Shown piece after piece: positions 1 through 11,700 of a stretch of 64,000 nt of DNA (within the stretch, counting starts at the first letter, position 1; every line of letters begins with the position of its first letter). A program made the position numbers and the translations under genes. Location: the NCBI GenBank assembly GCA_916700875.1, contig CAKAKS010000004.1, forward strand, positions 15,052,444-15,116,443, in the 5' to 3' direction. This stretch comes from Sebastes aleutianus. Lineage: Eukaryota; Chordata; Actinopteri; Perciformes; Sebastidae. The notes under the pieces are model-generated. The model saw only the letters and a program-made list of their open reading frames with translations. It was not told where the DNA came from and searched no databases.

Positions 1-800
1 ATCGTGTGAAATGCTTTTTGCTGGGAAGCTCCATTAAAAATAATAAGTAAGCCTAGCTGGTAATCCATAATCCATTTCCTTCTGCTCTGTACAAGACGGT
101 TGCAGGATGTTTACCTAAGGAGTAAGTTAAACACAAATGAAGTCTTAACAAATTGAATTAGTTTAATTTTTTTGTATGTAGTATTTGTATAAGGAAGGCT
201 AAAGAAAATACAAGTTGTTTGAAAAAGGCTTTGCTATTTCCTGCATATTACATTTAATGTAATTATTTGTTTTGAATTAACAGAATCAGAATTTTTGTTT
301 TTATTTTTTAGAATCGTAGTAAGTAATTTCCGGTCTTGTTGTGGTTAGCTTAACACAGTCACTTTAAGACTCAGGAATGACAACATTGGGAAGTCAAACA
401 GTTAAACAGTGCCACCTACAGGTATAAAGACAAGACAACATGCCTAATATAAAAACAAAAAAATCGTCCATATCCTAATTTTACCGCCAGAAAAATAAAT
501 GAATATATATTTAGAACTAGGAATGATAAATATACCTAATATTGCAAGAATTATGATACAGTGATCATACAATATTAATTAATAAAGAATGAATTACAAG
601 TGACAAGTTTGAGATAATTGCCTATCTTATAATTATGAGGTACTTCATCATTTTGACAAACCGAAAATAACAAATATGGTTTGAACTTATTGGGCTGAGA
701 TAGTCTATAAGTCTGTTTAGTATTATTAGTTGTCAAAATCCATACAGACGCATTGCACCACTTATCCATAATGTCCTGAGTCGACCTGCTTGGAGCTGAT
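1..800. other. AT-rich intergenic DNA, no gene seen
   Basis: AT-rich sequence with short open frames only, no recognisable protein similarity, RNA gene or repeat end. It lies upstream of mybl1 and is probably ordinary intergenic DNA. Confidence 0.5.
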
Positions 801-811
801 AGTGCGAGACG

Positions 812-972
812 AATAATAACCATAGACTGTGTAGAAAATAACCAGATATGTTATGATGAATTAAAAGGAGTAATGCAACATATGAACAATATGTAACATA
901 TGAATAAAACACATTTCTCGTGGTACATATTTTGTAATTTTGGCTTTATATGCATGAAACCAAAAAAACAGT
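812..972 (+). repeat. Left arm of a long inverted repeat
   Basis: About 155 bases here match the reverse complement of 3571-3723 with only scattered differences (I estimate around 90% identity by eye). The two arms face each other across roughly 2.6 kb that contains the mybl1 promoter and first coding exon. No terminal repeats or coding sequence of a transposon were recognised inside, so the arms may be two copies of one dispersed repeat inserted in opposite orientations. Confidence 0.7.
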
Positions 973-1383
973 GCAGATGCCAAAGGTTTGTCCACAAGGT
1001 GTCAGCAAAACACAGTTTAAAGGAGCTGCTGAGTCTAATGTGGATATGCAAGAGTTGCCTGTCAAAGCAAAAGGAAATATTGTGTTATCTTTATCAGAGT
1101 TTTGAATGCTGTGTATATTGTCTATATAACATTGGTATAAATCTCAACTCCTAATACCTGGATCTTCTCAAACATGATGCAATTATGTGAATCAACATAA
1201 TAATTTCTATCCCTTACAAGGAACCATAATTATGTCAATTATAAAGATCTTATGAAGCAACAGCATAAGGTGGCATAATCAATGCACACTACACAGTGCA
1301 CTCCAACTTAGATGTGCACCATCTGGTAAAAATAAGTGTTAATTCCATGTTTAGAGAGCTGATTCTATGAATATGTGTTGTTA

Positions 1384-1740
1384 AAGATAAGATAAGATAT
1401 TCCTTTATTAGTCCCGCAGTGGGGAAATTTGCAGTGTACAGCAGCAAAGGGGATAGTGCAAAAAACAAGATGCATCAGCTAACACAGTAAAAAAGAGCTA
1501 AACAAAGTGTAACAAAATATGAACCATTTAAATAGAAGGAAGTATAAAAATAAGAGCAGTATATACAGTATTAACAATAAACAGACTATTAACAAAATTG
1601 CACAAGTGGAAAATGATATTGCACAGTGAGAATGAAATTAAATTCCACCTGAAAATATCAGGTTATTGTCAGTTTTTGGTGTGTAAGTGGTCTACTGGGA
1701 GTAGTGCTGGTTGTGGAGTCTGACAGCTACAGGAAGGACG
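1384..1740 (-). mobile_element. Truncated LINE 3' end, copy 1
   Basis: Read on the minus strand this ends in an AATTTCCCCACTG...GGGACTAATAAAGG-type motif followed by an ATCTT short tandem tail, the layout of a 5'-truncated fish LINE 3' end (L2/Rex-like; family not certain). The first 240 bases are nearly identical to 1771-2015. No reverse transcriptase coding sequence remains. Confidence 0.6.
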
Positions 1741-1770
1741 GACCTATTAGGAATATTAACACAAAATAAC

Positions 1771-2015
1771 ATAAGATAAGATAAGATAAGATATTCTTTT
1801 ATTAGTCCCGCAGTGGGGAAATTTGCAGTGTACAGCAGCAAAGGGGATAGTGCAAAAACAAGATGCATCAGCTAGCACAGTAAAAAAGAGCTAAACAAAG
1901 TGTAACAAAATATGAACCATTTAAATAGAAGGAAGTATAAAAATAAGAGCAGTATATACAGTATTAACAATAAACAGACTATTAACAAAATTGCACAAGT
2001 GGAAAATGATATTGC
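1771..2015 (-). mobile_element. Truncated LINE 3' end, copy 2
   Basis: Near-identical to 1384-1622, including the AAGAT tandem tail (five or so units) and the internal short AT-rich segments. Two such close copies 390 bp apart suggest a local duplication or two recent insertions of the same subfamily. Confidence 0.6.
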
Positions 2016-2224
2016 TTGATTACAGGAACAAAATTGGAGATTTTATTCTGGTCCCTTGGGGGAGTATGTGGGGCTGGGAACCCCCTGAAAACCCCCTGAA
2101 GGACCCCCGAAAGTCCCCGCACCCTACTTTGAGCCACCTCCACCGCCTTGATGAAAAGACCCATTCTGCTGCAGAAGGTGACAGTACAGTCTAATATAAC
2201 GCCCGCCTCCTTAAAAAAATTAAA

Positions 2225-2333
2225 CCAATCAAATTACCCCTCCTACAACTTCTAACCAATCACGTACGAGCCTCTCCTCGTTTTTGCACCAATCAGATTC
2301 GAGTATCGACTCCTCCTTTTCTCTCTGACCAAT
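2225..2333 (+). promoter_or_regulatory. Array of four CCAAT boxes (NF-Y sites), mybl1 promoter
   Basis: CCAAT occurs at 2225-2229, 2256-2260, 2289-2293 and 2329-2333, each followed by C or CA(G) (CCAATC). The spacings are 31, 33 and 40 bp, close to three to four helical turns. Phased multiple CCAAT boxes that bind NF-Y are typical of TATA-less cell-cycle promoters. No TATA box is seen. The array sits just upstream of a GC box and about 430-540 bases before the mybl1 start codon. Confidence 0.75.
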
Positions 2334-2357
2334 CAGGAGCGAGGCCGCCTGCGCAGA

Positions 2358-2383
2358 GGGGCGGGGCGCTAGAATCGGCGGGA
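2358..2383 (+). promoter_or_regulatory. GC box and E2F-like core, mybl1 promoter
   Basis: GGGGCGGGG (2358-2366) is a consensus Sp1/KLF site and GGCGGGA (2377-2383) is an E2F-like half-site. With the NF-Y array directly upstream this is the likely core promoter. Transcription probably starts within the next few tens of bases; the exact start cannot be read from sequence. Confidence 0.6.
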
Positions 2384-2481
2384 TGGACAAAAAAAATCAT
2401 AACGTCAAAAACAGAAGAAGTACAAGACAAGAAGTAACACAGCAACAGCCTGTACAGAGAGGGATTCAAGTAACCTGTTAG
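2383..2481 (+). CDS. Possible upstream ORF (32 codons) in mybl1 5' leader
   Basis: If transcription starts before 2383, the first ATG in the leader opens a 32-codon frame (begins MDKKNHN) closed by TAG at 2479-2481, about 280 bases before the mybl1 start. It has no recognisable homology. It could reduce mybl1 translation, or lie outside the transcript if initiation is further downstream. Confidence 0.25.
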   Translation: MDKKNHNVKNRRSTRQEVTQQQPVQRGIQVTC

Positions 2482-2763
2482 ACTCTCCTCAGCTTCAGGA
2501 ACAAGTAACAGAAGAAGACATAGTGACGCTTTTCTTTTGGAAAGATGTTATGGACATTTAGTGAGGCTTTTACCAACAGAGCGTAATGTTATGGACTGTA
2601 TGTACACCAAGCTAGCTCACTGGCTAGCCACATGGTGCTAGCTAGATGCTACTGCGTCACAGAAGAGGATTTCTATGGATAAACATGTATTAATGTGGGA
2701 TTTTAGACAGCTACCAAACCACAGGTTCGTCTTTGAAAAGGTTCAGTCCTCCTACCAACTGTC

Positions 2764-5700
2764 ATGGACAAAGTGAAACCACGCAGGTGAGTGACAGTCA
2801 TTCTAATTCATTATGCTTTCTGTTTGTCATCACCAGAGCCTCTAAGCACCTCTGGTAAAGACAACATGGACTGATAATACAGTGTGTGCATTCACTGCAA
2901 GTTTCATCTTTGACAGCATAACGTGCATTGCACCTGCACAGCCATACTGTAACAAGGTCCACCAATGAGATTTATGAATGGAAGAATGCCAGTAATAGGA
3001 ATATATGATATTTAATGGTTAATAACTTAACATTACCTCTCCCAGTAGCCTGACAATAGGTATGGATAGTGTAAAATATAAGTTTAAAATTATAGCTTGT
3101 AAATCCCGTATTTTAAATTGCTGTTTTCTTAATATTGTTTGAATAATACAAGTATAGACTGCATCATATTTTTGCTGTGCATGAGAGGCCAGCAGATATG
3201 CAACAGCAGCATCCTTGGAAACACAATACCTGAAAGTGACAAGTCAGTCAGATTAGTTGTAATAAAACAAAAAAAGAACTAGGAAGAGATTGTTTAAGCA
3301 AAAGGAAAAACAAAGCACATATAAAAAGCTGCATCAGATAATATTGTTTTCTGTGTTTTCATAATATTTATCATTTGTTTCTCTTGGAACACCTTGTTTC
3401 TGCCAAGAGAAAAAAAAACAATGAGAAAAAGTGCCAGTTCTACTAGTACAGCTATCTGTTTGTCATCACCAGTGCCTCTATGCACCTCTAGTAAAGATAA
3501 CACAGGGTTTTGGTATCAGTGTCCTGATAATAAAATTAAGCTGATTTACATAGCAATATGCACCATGTGGGGCTTTTGGTTTCATGCATATAAAGTCAAA
3601 ATGACAATATGTACCCCGATAAATGTGTTTTGTTCACATGTTACATATTGTTCATATGTTGCATTACTCCTTTTAATTCATCATAACATATCTGGTTATC
3701 ATCTACACAGTCTATGGTTATTATACCTGCACTATATTCATTTTTAACAGTCTCTTCTGCACTATATTCACTTTTTTAATAGTCGTGTAACACAGCTGTT
3801 ACCCTGCACTATATTCAGTTTTAACAGTTTTCTTCATCTCCTTGTATTTTTATATCTGGTATTTTTCTTAATATTGTTGGAATAATACAGAATAGACTGC
3901 ATATTTTTTTGTGCAGCCCATTGCCAACCAGCAGTTATGCAACAGCAGCATCCTTGGAAACAAACTACCTGAAAGTGACAAGTCAGTCAGATTAGTTGTA
4001 ATAAAAAAAAAAAAGAACTAGTAAGAGATTGTTTAAGCAAAAGAAAAAAAACAAAGCACATATAAAAAGCTGCATCAGATAATGTTTTCATATTATTTAT
4101 CATTTGTTTCTCTTGGAACACCTTGTTTCTGCCAAGAGAGAAAAAAAGCCCAGAGAAAAAGTACCTGCTGTAAGAGTCCTAAAGCCCTTTTTTGTTTTTT
4201 GTTTTTTAAAAACCCCAGTGCCAAAAAGTACCTGAGAAAATACCCAGATGTGTTGCTTTGTGATTGATAATTTATACTGGCCTGTTAAATTATAGTGACC
4301 AAGGTAGCAGCACATTGATTATTTACATTCAACGACAACTAGGTGCACAATATTTGCAATCGTTATAATTATTCAGATTAAAAACACACAATTAGTGCTG
4401 AAAGGATAAGATATTGATTAGTCTTATCATCATAATATTAATTGCCACCAATTTTGATAATCAAGGAATTATTTTAGTCATCTATCAAGCAAGGTTTCCA
4501 AACAGTTGCTGGTTCCAGCTTATCAAATGTGAGGATTTGCCGCTATTCTCAGTTTTATCTCATTGTAAAATAAATCTCTGGGTTCATGGGTGGACAAACC
4601 AAGCTATTTGATGATGTGACATTTTATTGATATTTTTCATTATTTTCTGTATTAAGCTTGAACTAACTATTGCGTTGTTTATATCTCATCCCCATCACAT
4701 ACCCATTCTTATGTTCCCATCTGGAGAGAGATGGGTGGCTCTTTTCTCTCACAGTTAGAAAAGCTCAGGGTTTGACCTTGGGAATGCAAATCCTGTGTTT
4801 TACAATATCCTATGAGCTATTTATGACTAATGAAGTATCACTAATACAGCAAAATCTGCCACTTAATGTTTTGTACATTGGTGTCTATTTGTTTTACTGC
4901 TACTTTGGCCTTCAGATGATACTACAATTGTTCCTTTTACAGCTTTTGAAGCACAATTTAATATTAAAATGTTCTTATTAGGTTATATAAGTGTGCCTGT
5001 TTTTTTAAAAAACTTTTTAAACAACTGGACCGTTAGGGCTTCGCCATTCCCCTGACCACACCCCAGCCCACCGCCTCCTCCATCTCAATGACACACACAC
5101 TCGCACACCTCTTGAGGTGAAAGAGCCTGTTGTGGGATTGCCCCTTTCCTCCAGCCCCCTTCCTCCCCTCCTTCCTGTTCAGTCATAGGTCCAAACTCAC
5201 TTTCCCACTTCTCTTTGCTCTGGTGAGGGAATCAGGCCACGCCAAAATTCAATTGCCATGTTCAAATTTCCACCCTGAACAAGACTTTTCATACACAGTC
5301 TGATACGAGACCCTTTTGTGTGTGGTTAAGAGCAGCATGCGTGGTCGGAAAGGTCTGCTTTATAGTAGCAGCTCACAGGAACAGATAACTTAATTTACCC
5401 TCCATTTATTAAACTCCTCTCGTCTACTACAAAGCAAGTGTTGCCCAGCAGCAAAGTTTATGGGAACACAGAAGTACAGAGCTACCTGCCAACTTCTTGT
5501 GTCAGTAGAGGAAGTTCTTGTTCTTGTATGCAGTAATATATAAGATATATAAGATATACAAGTTGTTCCTTTCTTTCCGTTTTATTCTTACAAGGTTTGT
5601 CAAAAACAGGTGGTCCTCTAAATCTCTAAAGTGAAAGCTCTGCTACGGTGTTATTATATCTCATATTGAAACCCACCAGTCTGACAAACCCATTTCTATT

Positions 5701-8700
5701 CAATTCATCATTATACATTATTTATTTATTTATCTGATTATTTGTTTGCCCCATTCTCTTATTGTTTATTTGAATCAGCATAGTCTTGATTTACATTTTG
5801 TAGTAAATTTATAATATTTACAATAAGTTTTATGATGTAGTGTCTTGCTGTAGTCTCAATGCAATTTTAGTGAGGGGTCAGAGTCAATGCTGTAGTAATG
5901 TTTTAATTCTTGAATAACTTTTAGACTTTATAGAATAACTGAAAGCTTTCTGCAGCTACCATCCATTTTTTGTGTTTCATTTTTGTACTTGTCCTGCTTG
6001 TTTTGGCTCTGACATCAAAAGAGGAGTGCTCAACCACAGCCTGTGTTCCACAGTTGTTTGTGCATGCATTACATAAAGGAACAACCCGACCTAGTTAACT
6101 TGACGAGTTAATTTGAAACCCTCTTGCTCCTTTCTCCACTGCTCTCCTTTACTGTGTGCAATTGCAAAGGATATCCTTTACAAACACAAAGTTTTGCATT
6201 TGCATAAGCATATATTTTTACGAATAATCTGGATATAGTTTTACTAAGTATTTGAATACATTAGGTACTGATAGAAGTGTCTCTATTAACAATTTCCATG
6301 CAATACCATATTCATATCACTATTATTCCTGCTTACAGTCATTGACCTTTTATAAAGAAAAGTTTTGGCTCCACTAACAAAATCTTCTCTTCATTTACTC
6401 CCTTTCCACGTTTGCCCTGTGTGTTTTTAGCAATGATAAGGATGAAGAGCACCACTCCACAGACCAAGAGAGTAAAGAGAAGAGCAAAGATAAAAAGACG
6501 CTGTGTAAAGTAAAGTGGTCCCGAGATGAGGTAAGTTTATCAGAGGCACAAGTGAGGTCTGGACTTGAGGGGGTTTTGTAGGTTATTTGAGTGAGATGGG
6601 GACTGTAGAGCACGAGATTTGTATTTCAACTTCTTGCAAATAAGAACGTGTTTAAGTGTGTGCTCCACACATCTTAGAGGAACCTTAATAATCAGTCACT
6701 GCTGTTATTTTATTCAATGAAAGTCAACAGCGTGTTAATGTGGATGACAAAAGTCTCTTTCTTTCTCTCCTCTTCTCAGGATGAAAAGCTGAAAAAACTT
6801 GTTGAGCAACATGGAACTGAGTCCTGGAAACTAATATCTAACTTTTTTCCAGTAAGTATGTAATGTGTCTGCATTGTGTAATAACATCCAGGCAAAAAAC
6901 TATTTGAATATTAAGAGTATATCGGGCCATCTCCATCCATTCTAACACTTAGTGACTATCCAAACCATTTAGCGATCTCATAATGATGGTAAGTCATGGG
7001 TGCAGTGACTGGAGAGGCAGATTTGTATATAGCTGTCAGGAGTAGGTGTAACTGGTAGCTAGTGGTGTGGTGTAATGAGGTGTGCTTTGCGCGGCTCTGT
7101 CACAGGGGAGGACAGATGGCCAATGTCAGCACCGCTGGCAGAAGGTGCTCAACCCAGAGCTGGTGAAAGGACCCTGGACAAAAGAGGAGGATCAAAAGGT
7201 AAGAGGAGCTGGGAGTCTCCTGTGCTGGATGACAAAATTGGTAATTGATAGGTGAGACAGAGGGAAGCTGTCGACAGCAGCTTAGTCTAAGTGAAAGAAC
7301 ACAAATGCTACAATATGCAATGTACTTTTACCTTCAGACAAACATGGCTGTGCACATGCGCAAGCTTACTTCCCGCAAAAACTTTATTTGCCTCAGCTTC
7401 TTTTTTTGCAAAGTAAATGCTCCACTACGTCATTCCTAATAAAACACAGACTTTCCAAGTCACTAGTTTAGAGCCCAGCCAGCCCTTCTTTGTACAGAGT
7501 GAAGCTGTAATATCTTCTCCAGCTCTGAGATGAACAAGGCATTCCTTAAATGGATCACAATTCTTCAAGAATGTCAAGAATGGCGTCTCCTTCCTCCAAA
7601 ATCTTGGCATCATAACAGAAACACAGATCCATCAATAACAGCCTGTGCTGCCAACGATGACATCACAACATTTTTCAGCCTTGACGGAAACAGTCAAACA
7701 AGCTGTGGTGCTGCTCAAAGCTTTCCGCCGCCACCGTTGTTGGCTATAAATGAGAAGCAGAATGATGTCATTTCCCTCTTTATACAAGCTTGTAGTTTCA
7801 ATGAATCCAATTAGGGCCTTACTGCATCCTTTCATAAAACAAAAGATGAAAGATAAACTGCTTACTGAATATCTCTCCTTCGGCGATATTTGTGCAGGTT
7901 ATTGACCTGGTACACAAGTATGGCCCGAAGCGTTGGTCGGTGATCGCCAAACACCTCCAGGGGAGGATTGGAAAGCAGTGCCGTGAACGGTGGCACAACC
8001 ACCTTAACCCAGAGGTGAAGAAGTCCTCCTGGACTCAGGAAGAGGACCGAATCATCTACGAGGCCCACAAACGCCTCGGCAACCGCTGGGCAGAGATCTC
8101 CAAGATTCTTCCTGGACGGTAATATAATCTTGTACGCACGTTGCGTATCACGACTTCCAGTTTGAGTCATGAAACGGTGCTAAAAATGTTTCTGATCTTC
8201 TCTCCAACAGGACGGACAACTCCATCAAGAACCACTGGAACTCCACCATGAGGAGGAAGGTGGAGCATGAGGGGTACCTGCAAGATGGCAGCAAGATTTT
8301 CACCTCCTCTCAGGCTGGAACAAAGAGACGCCACCACAGACCATGTCCTCCAACTCCAACAGAGCCCCAGCACTGTGATCCCAGTCCCCTGCCGATACCG
8401 GGACCCAACCAGGTCCGCTTCCCTTCTAAGTCCACACCATACGATGTTTGGATTTCTTTTATTTATTGAATTTTTATTTAAGTATGATTCTTTGTATTTT
8501 AGATGGGGGGCTATCCTTATGATCCTCACAGTAGACACTTGATGGACGGTCTTCCTGATAATTCTGGTTTCATATCGGTGAGTCTTTGTGTGTTTCTTTG
8601 CATGCTAGTGGGAAAACTCACTCTTTATTTTCTGGACTTTCTATAAATTATCTTTGTGATCGCTAACTCCGAACTTCAAATCAAGCACTTGAACGTCCTG

Positions 8701-11700
8701 TTGTTTCCACCTAACATTCAAAATCTCAAATGCTCCCGTAAATGTTTATGTTGTGAATCTGTTTTTTGTCTTAACTTCTTCCTTTCCTCCTGTCCTCTCG
8801 ACCTCTCCTCCCTGACGTTTGTTTATTTCAGCCATGCTCCCCGGATGATCCCGACAAAGAGCAAAGAATTAAGGAGCTTGAGCTCCTGCTTATGTCAGCA
8901 GAGAATGAAGTCCAGCGACAAGTGCAGTGCAGAGGTCCACGTGTAAGAACACACTCCGAATGTGTGTTTGCATACTTAGTCAGCATAGCTTGCGTGTGTT
9001 TGTAGCTAACATACACTGGAAAAAGTCATTTATAATAAAAAAAAAATTATTATCTAAAGAAACATTGAGTCTTAAAATCAAATCAAAGAGAGATAAAGAG
9101 AGAATATTATGAATTTTCTTGAACCAGGTGTTATTTTTTACGCCTCACTTGTTTATAGAAAATTCTCAAATCCCGTCTCCTCAGTGGACTTTTCCTTGCT
9201 TTAAGGAAATTTTAAGACTAAATGGACTTTTTGCAGTGTATACATGTGAAAACGAGAATGGCACACATGTATGCGTGTCTGTAGCCTGATTTGCTGTAGT
9301 GTTGCTATAGTAACCACCTTCCCCATCTCGCTACTCATTCAGACTGGCCTGAAGCTGTGCTTGGTAGCCGCCCCACCTCCCCCTCCACATTACCATCGTA
9401 CCAAACATGAACCTTCATCCCCTCTAGTCCTCCTCACCCCCATGCCCACGCTCAGCCAGCAGTTTGAACCTCTCCTCTGTCTCTCTTGTTCCTGTTCTGT
9501 CCCTCCCCGACACTGTTTTTCACATTTAATGTACTCCATTCTTGTAATGTGTCATTCTTCACAGTCAGTGACTTCATATTGAATGATTGAATGGTCAAGA
9601 TTGGCCTGATGTGTTGTAGTATCACCAGTGTTTTCCACAATTTCCCAGTCATTTCAAAACTGCCCATTTAGAAGATCCAACAGCAGTATTCTGTCATCCT
9701 GCCCCCTCAGAGTTTGGAGCAGTACTCAGTCTGGTCCGACAGTCTGTCAGATGACACGTTGACTACAAGTAGCAGCAGCCTAGAGGAGCAGGCGGAGAGA
9801 AGGCCCTGGAGGGGCCCCGAGATCCCCCAAGGACCTCCACCACAGCTTCCTGTCTCCCCCAGCAAGTTCCTGGCTGTAGAGGCCAGCACTGTGCTTTCTT
9901 CCCTGCAGACCATACCAGAGTTTGCAGAAACCATGGAGCTCATTGACTCGGTGAGTGACAGAAGGAACAGAGAACAAATGTATTTCATAGGGCTGTCAAT
10001 CGATTATAATATTCAATTGCAGTTAATCGCAAGATTGTCCATATTCAATCGCAAATTAATCACACATTTTCTTATCTGTTCAAAATGTACCTTATCGGGA
10101 GATTTGTCAAATATTTAATACTCTTATCAACATGGGAGTGGGCAAATATGCTGCTTTATACAAATGTATGTATATATTTATTATTGGAAGTTAATTAACA
10201 ACACAAAACAATGACAGATATTGTCCAGAAACCCTCACAGGTACTGCATTTAGTATAAAATATATGCTCAAATCATAACATGACAAACTGCAGCCCAACA
10301 GACAACAACAGCTGTCAGTGTGTCAGTGTGCTGACTTGACTATGACTTGCCCCAAACTGCATGTGATTATCATAACGTGGGCATGTCTGTATACGGGAGA
10401 CTCGTGGGTACCCATAGAACCCATTTTCATTCACATATCTTGAGGTCAGAGGTCAAGGGACCCCTTTGAAAATGGCTATGCCACTGTTTCCTAGCCAAAA
10501 TTTAGCGCAGGTTTGGAGTGTTAGTCTCCTTCGCGACATGCTAGTATGACGGTTGGTACCAATGGGTTCCTTACATTTTTCTAGTTTCATAGTATCTTCA
10601 CTCTAGCTTTAAAACTGAGAACGTTTCGTTATGAAATTAGAAATTAGTTGCGTTACAACAAATTTGCGTTAACGCGTTCTAAGCGTTATTATTGCGTTAG
10701 CTTTGACATCTCTAGTATTTCAGTATGAATTTGTCGAACTAAAGTCATGAATGTATTAAAGATTTCCTGTAGATGTGTTTTGCTCTGCAGGACCCGGGTG
10801 TATGGAGCGATGTGGCCAGTTTCGACTTGTCAGAGACAGCGACGCCGCCCAGGCACAACCAGGCAGGCTACACCACTCTCCTGCAAGAGAGGACGATTGA
10901 CAATTCACTGGGCTTCCCAGTCAACACTCCGCCTTCCGTCACCTCCCTGACTCCTATCAACTCATCCAAACCCACCCAGGCATCCGTTGGGAGGAGGAGG
11001 AGAAGAGAGAGGGGGGAACCGTCTCCTTCTTGTGACAGGACCTGCTCCTCCTTCTTGGAAAATATCTCAAATTCTCCCAAGAAAACACCCACAAAGTCAC
11101 TGCCCTTCACCCCGTCACGAGTAAGTTAAATCTGTTTTATCCTTCTTCACACACACCCTAATCCTCACCTCATCTGACTCCTTCCTCATGTGTTGATTAG
11201 TCATGTGGCTAATATGCCTTGTCTGTCTGTTTCCCCAGTTCTGCAACATATCAGGCGCGGAGCATCTGAATCTGGATAACCCCGCCCTCACCTCAACGCC
11301 TGTGTGTTGCCAAAGGTGTCTCCTTAACACGCCGCTTCACAAGGAAACCACACCTAAGCACCAGAAAGAGAATGATGGGTAAATAAATATACAAACGTAT
11401 TATACATCCCACAAAGATCTTGCTATGCTTTGTGGGAATTTTCCTTAATAAATGTTAATTTAATCAGATTGTCTCTTGGAGGAGAGTACTCAGTGAATAA
11501 TATTCTCTTTTCTTTCTAGTTTGCGGACCCCCAAGTTCCGTAAAACTGTCATGATTCCGAGGACACCAACTCCCTTCAAAAATGCTTTGGCTGCCCAGGA
11601 GAAAATGCATGGGCCACTGAAGATGGAGGTAAGAAGTCAAATGTGGCTGTGTGCATTTCCCCTGCATGTTTTCACACTTAACACTTTTATTTACCTCTAC

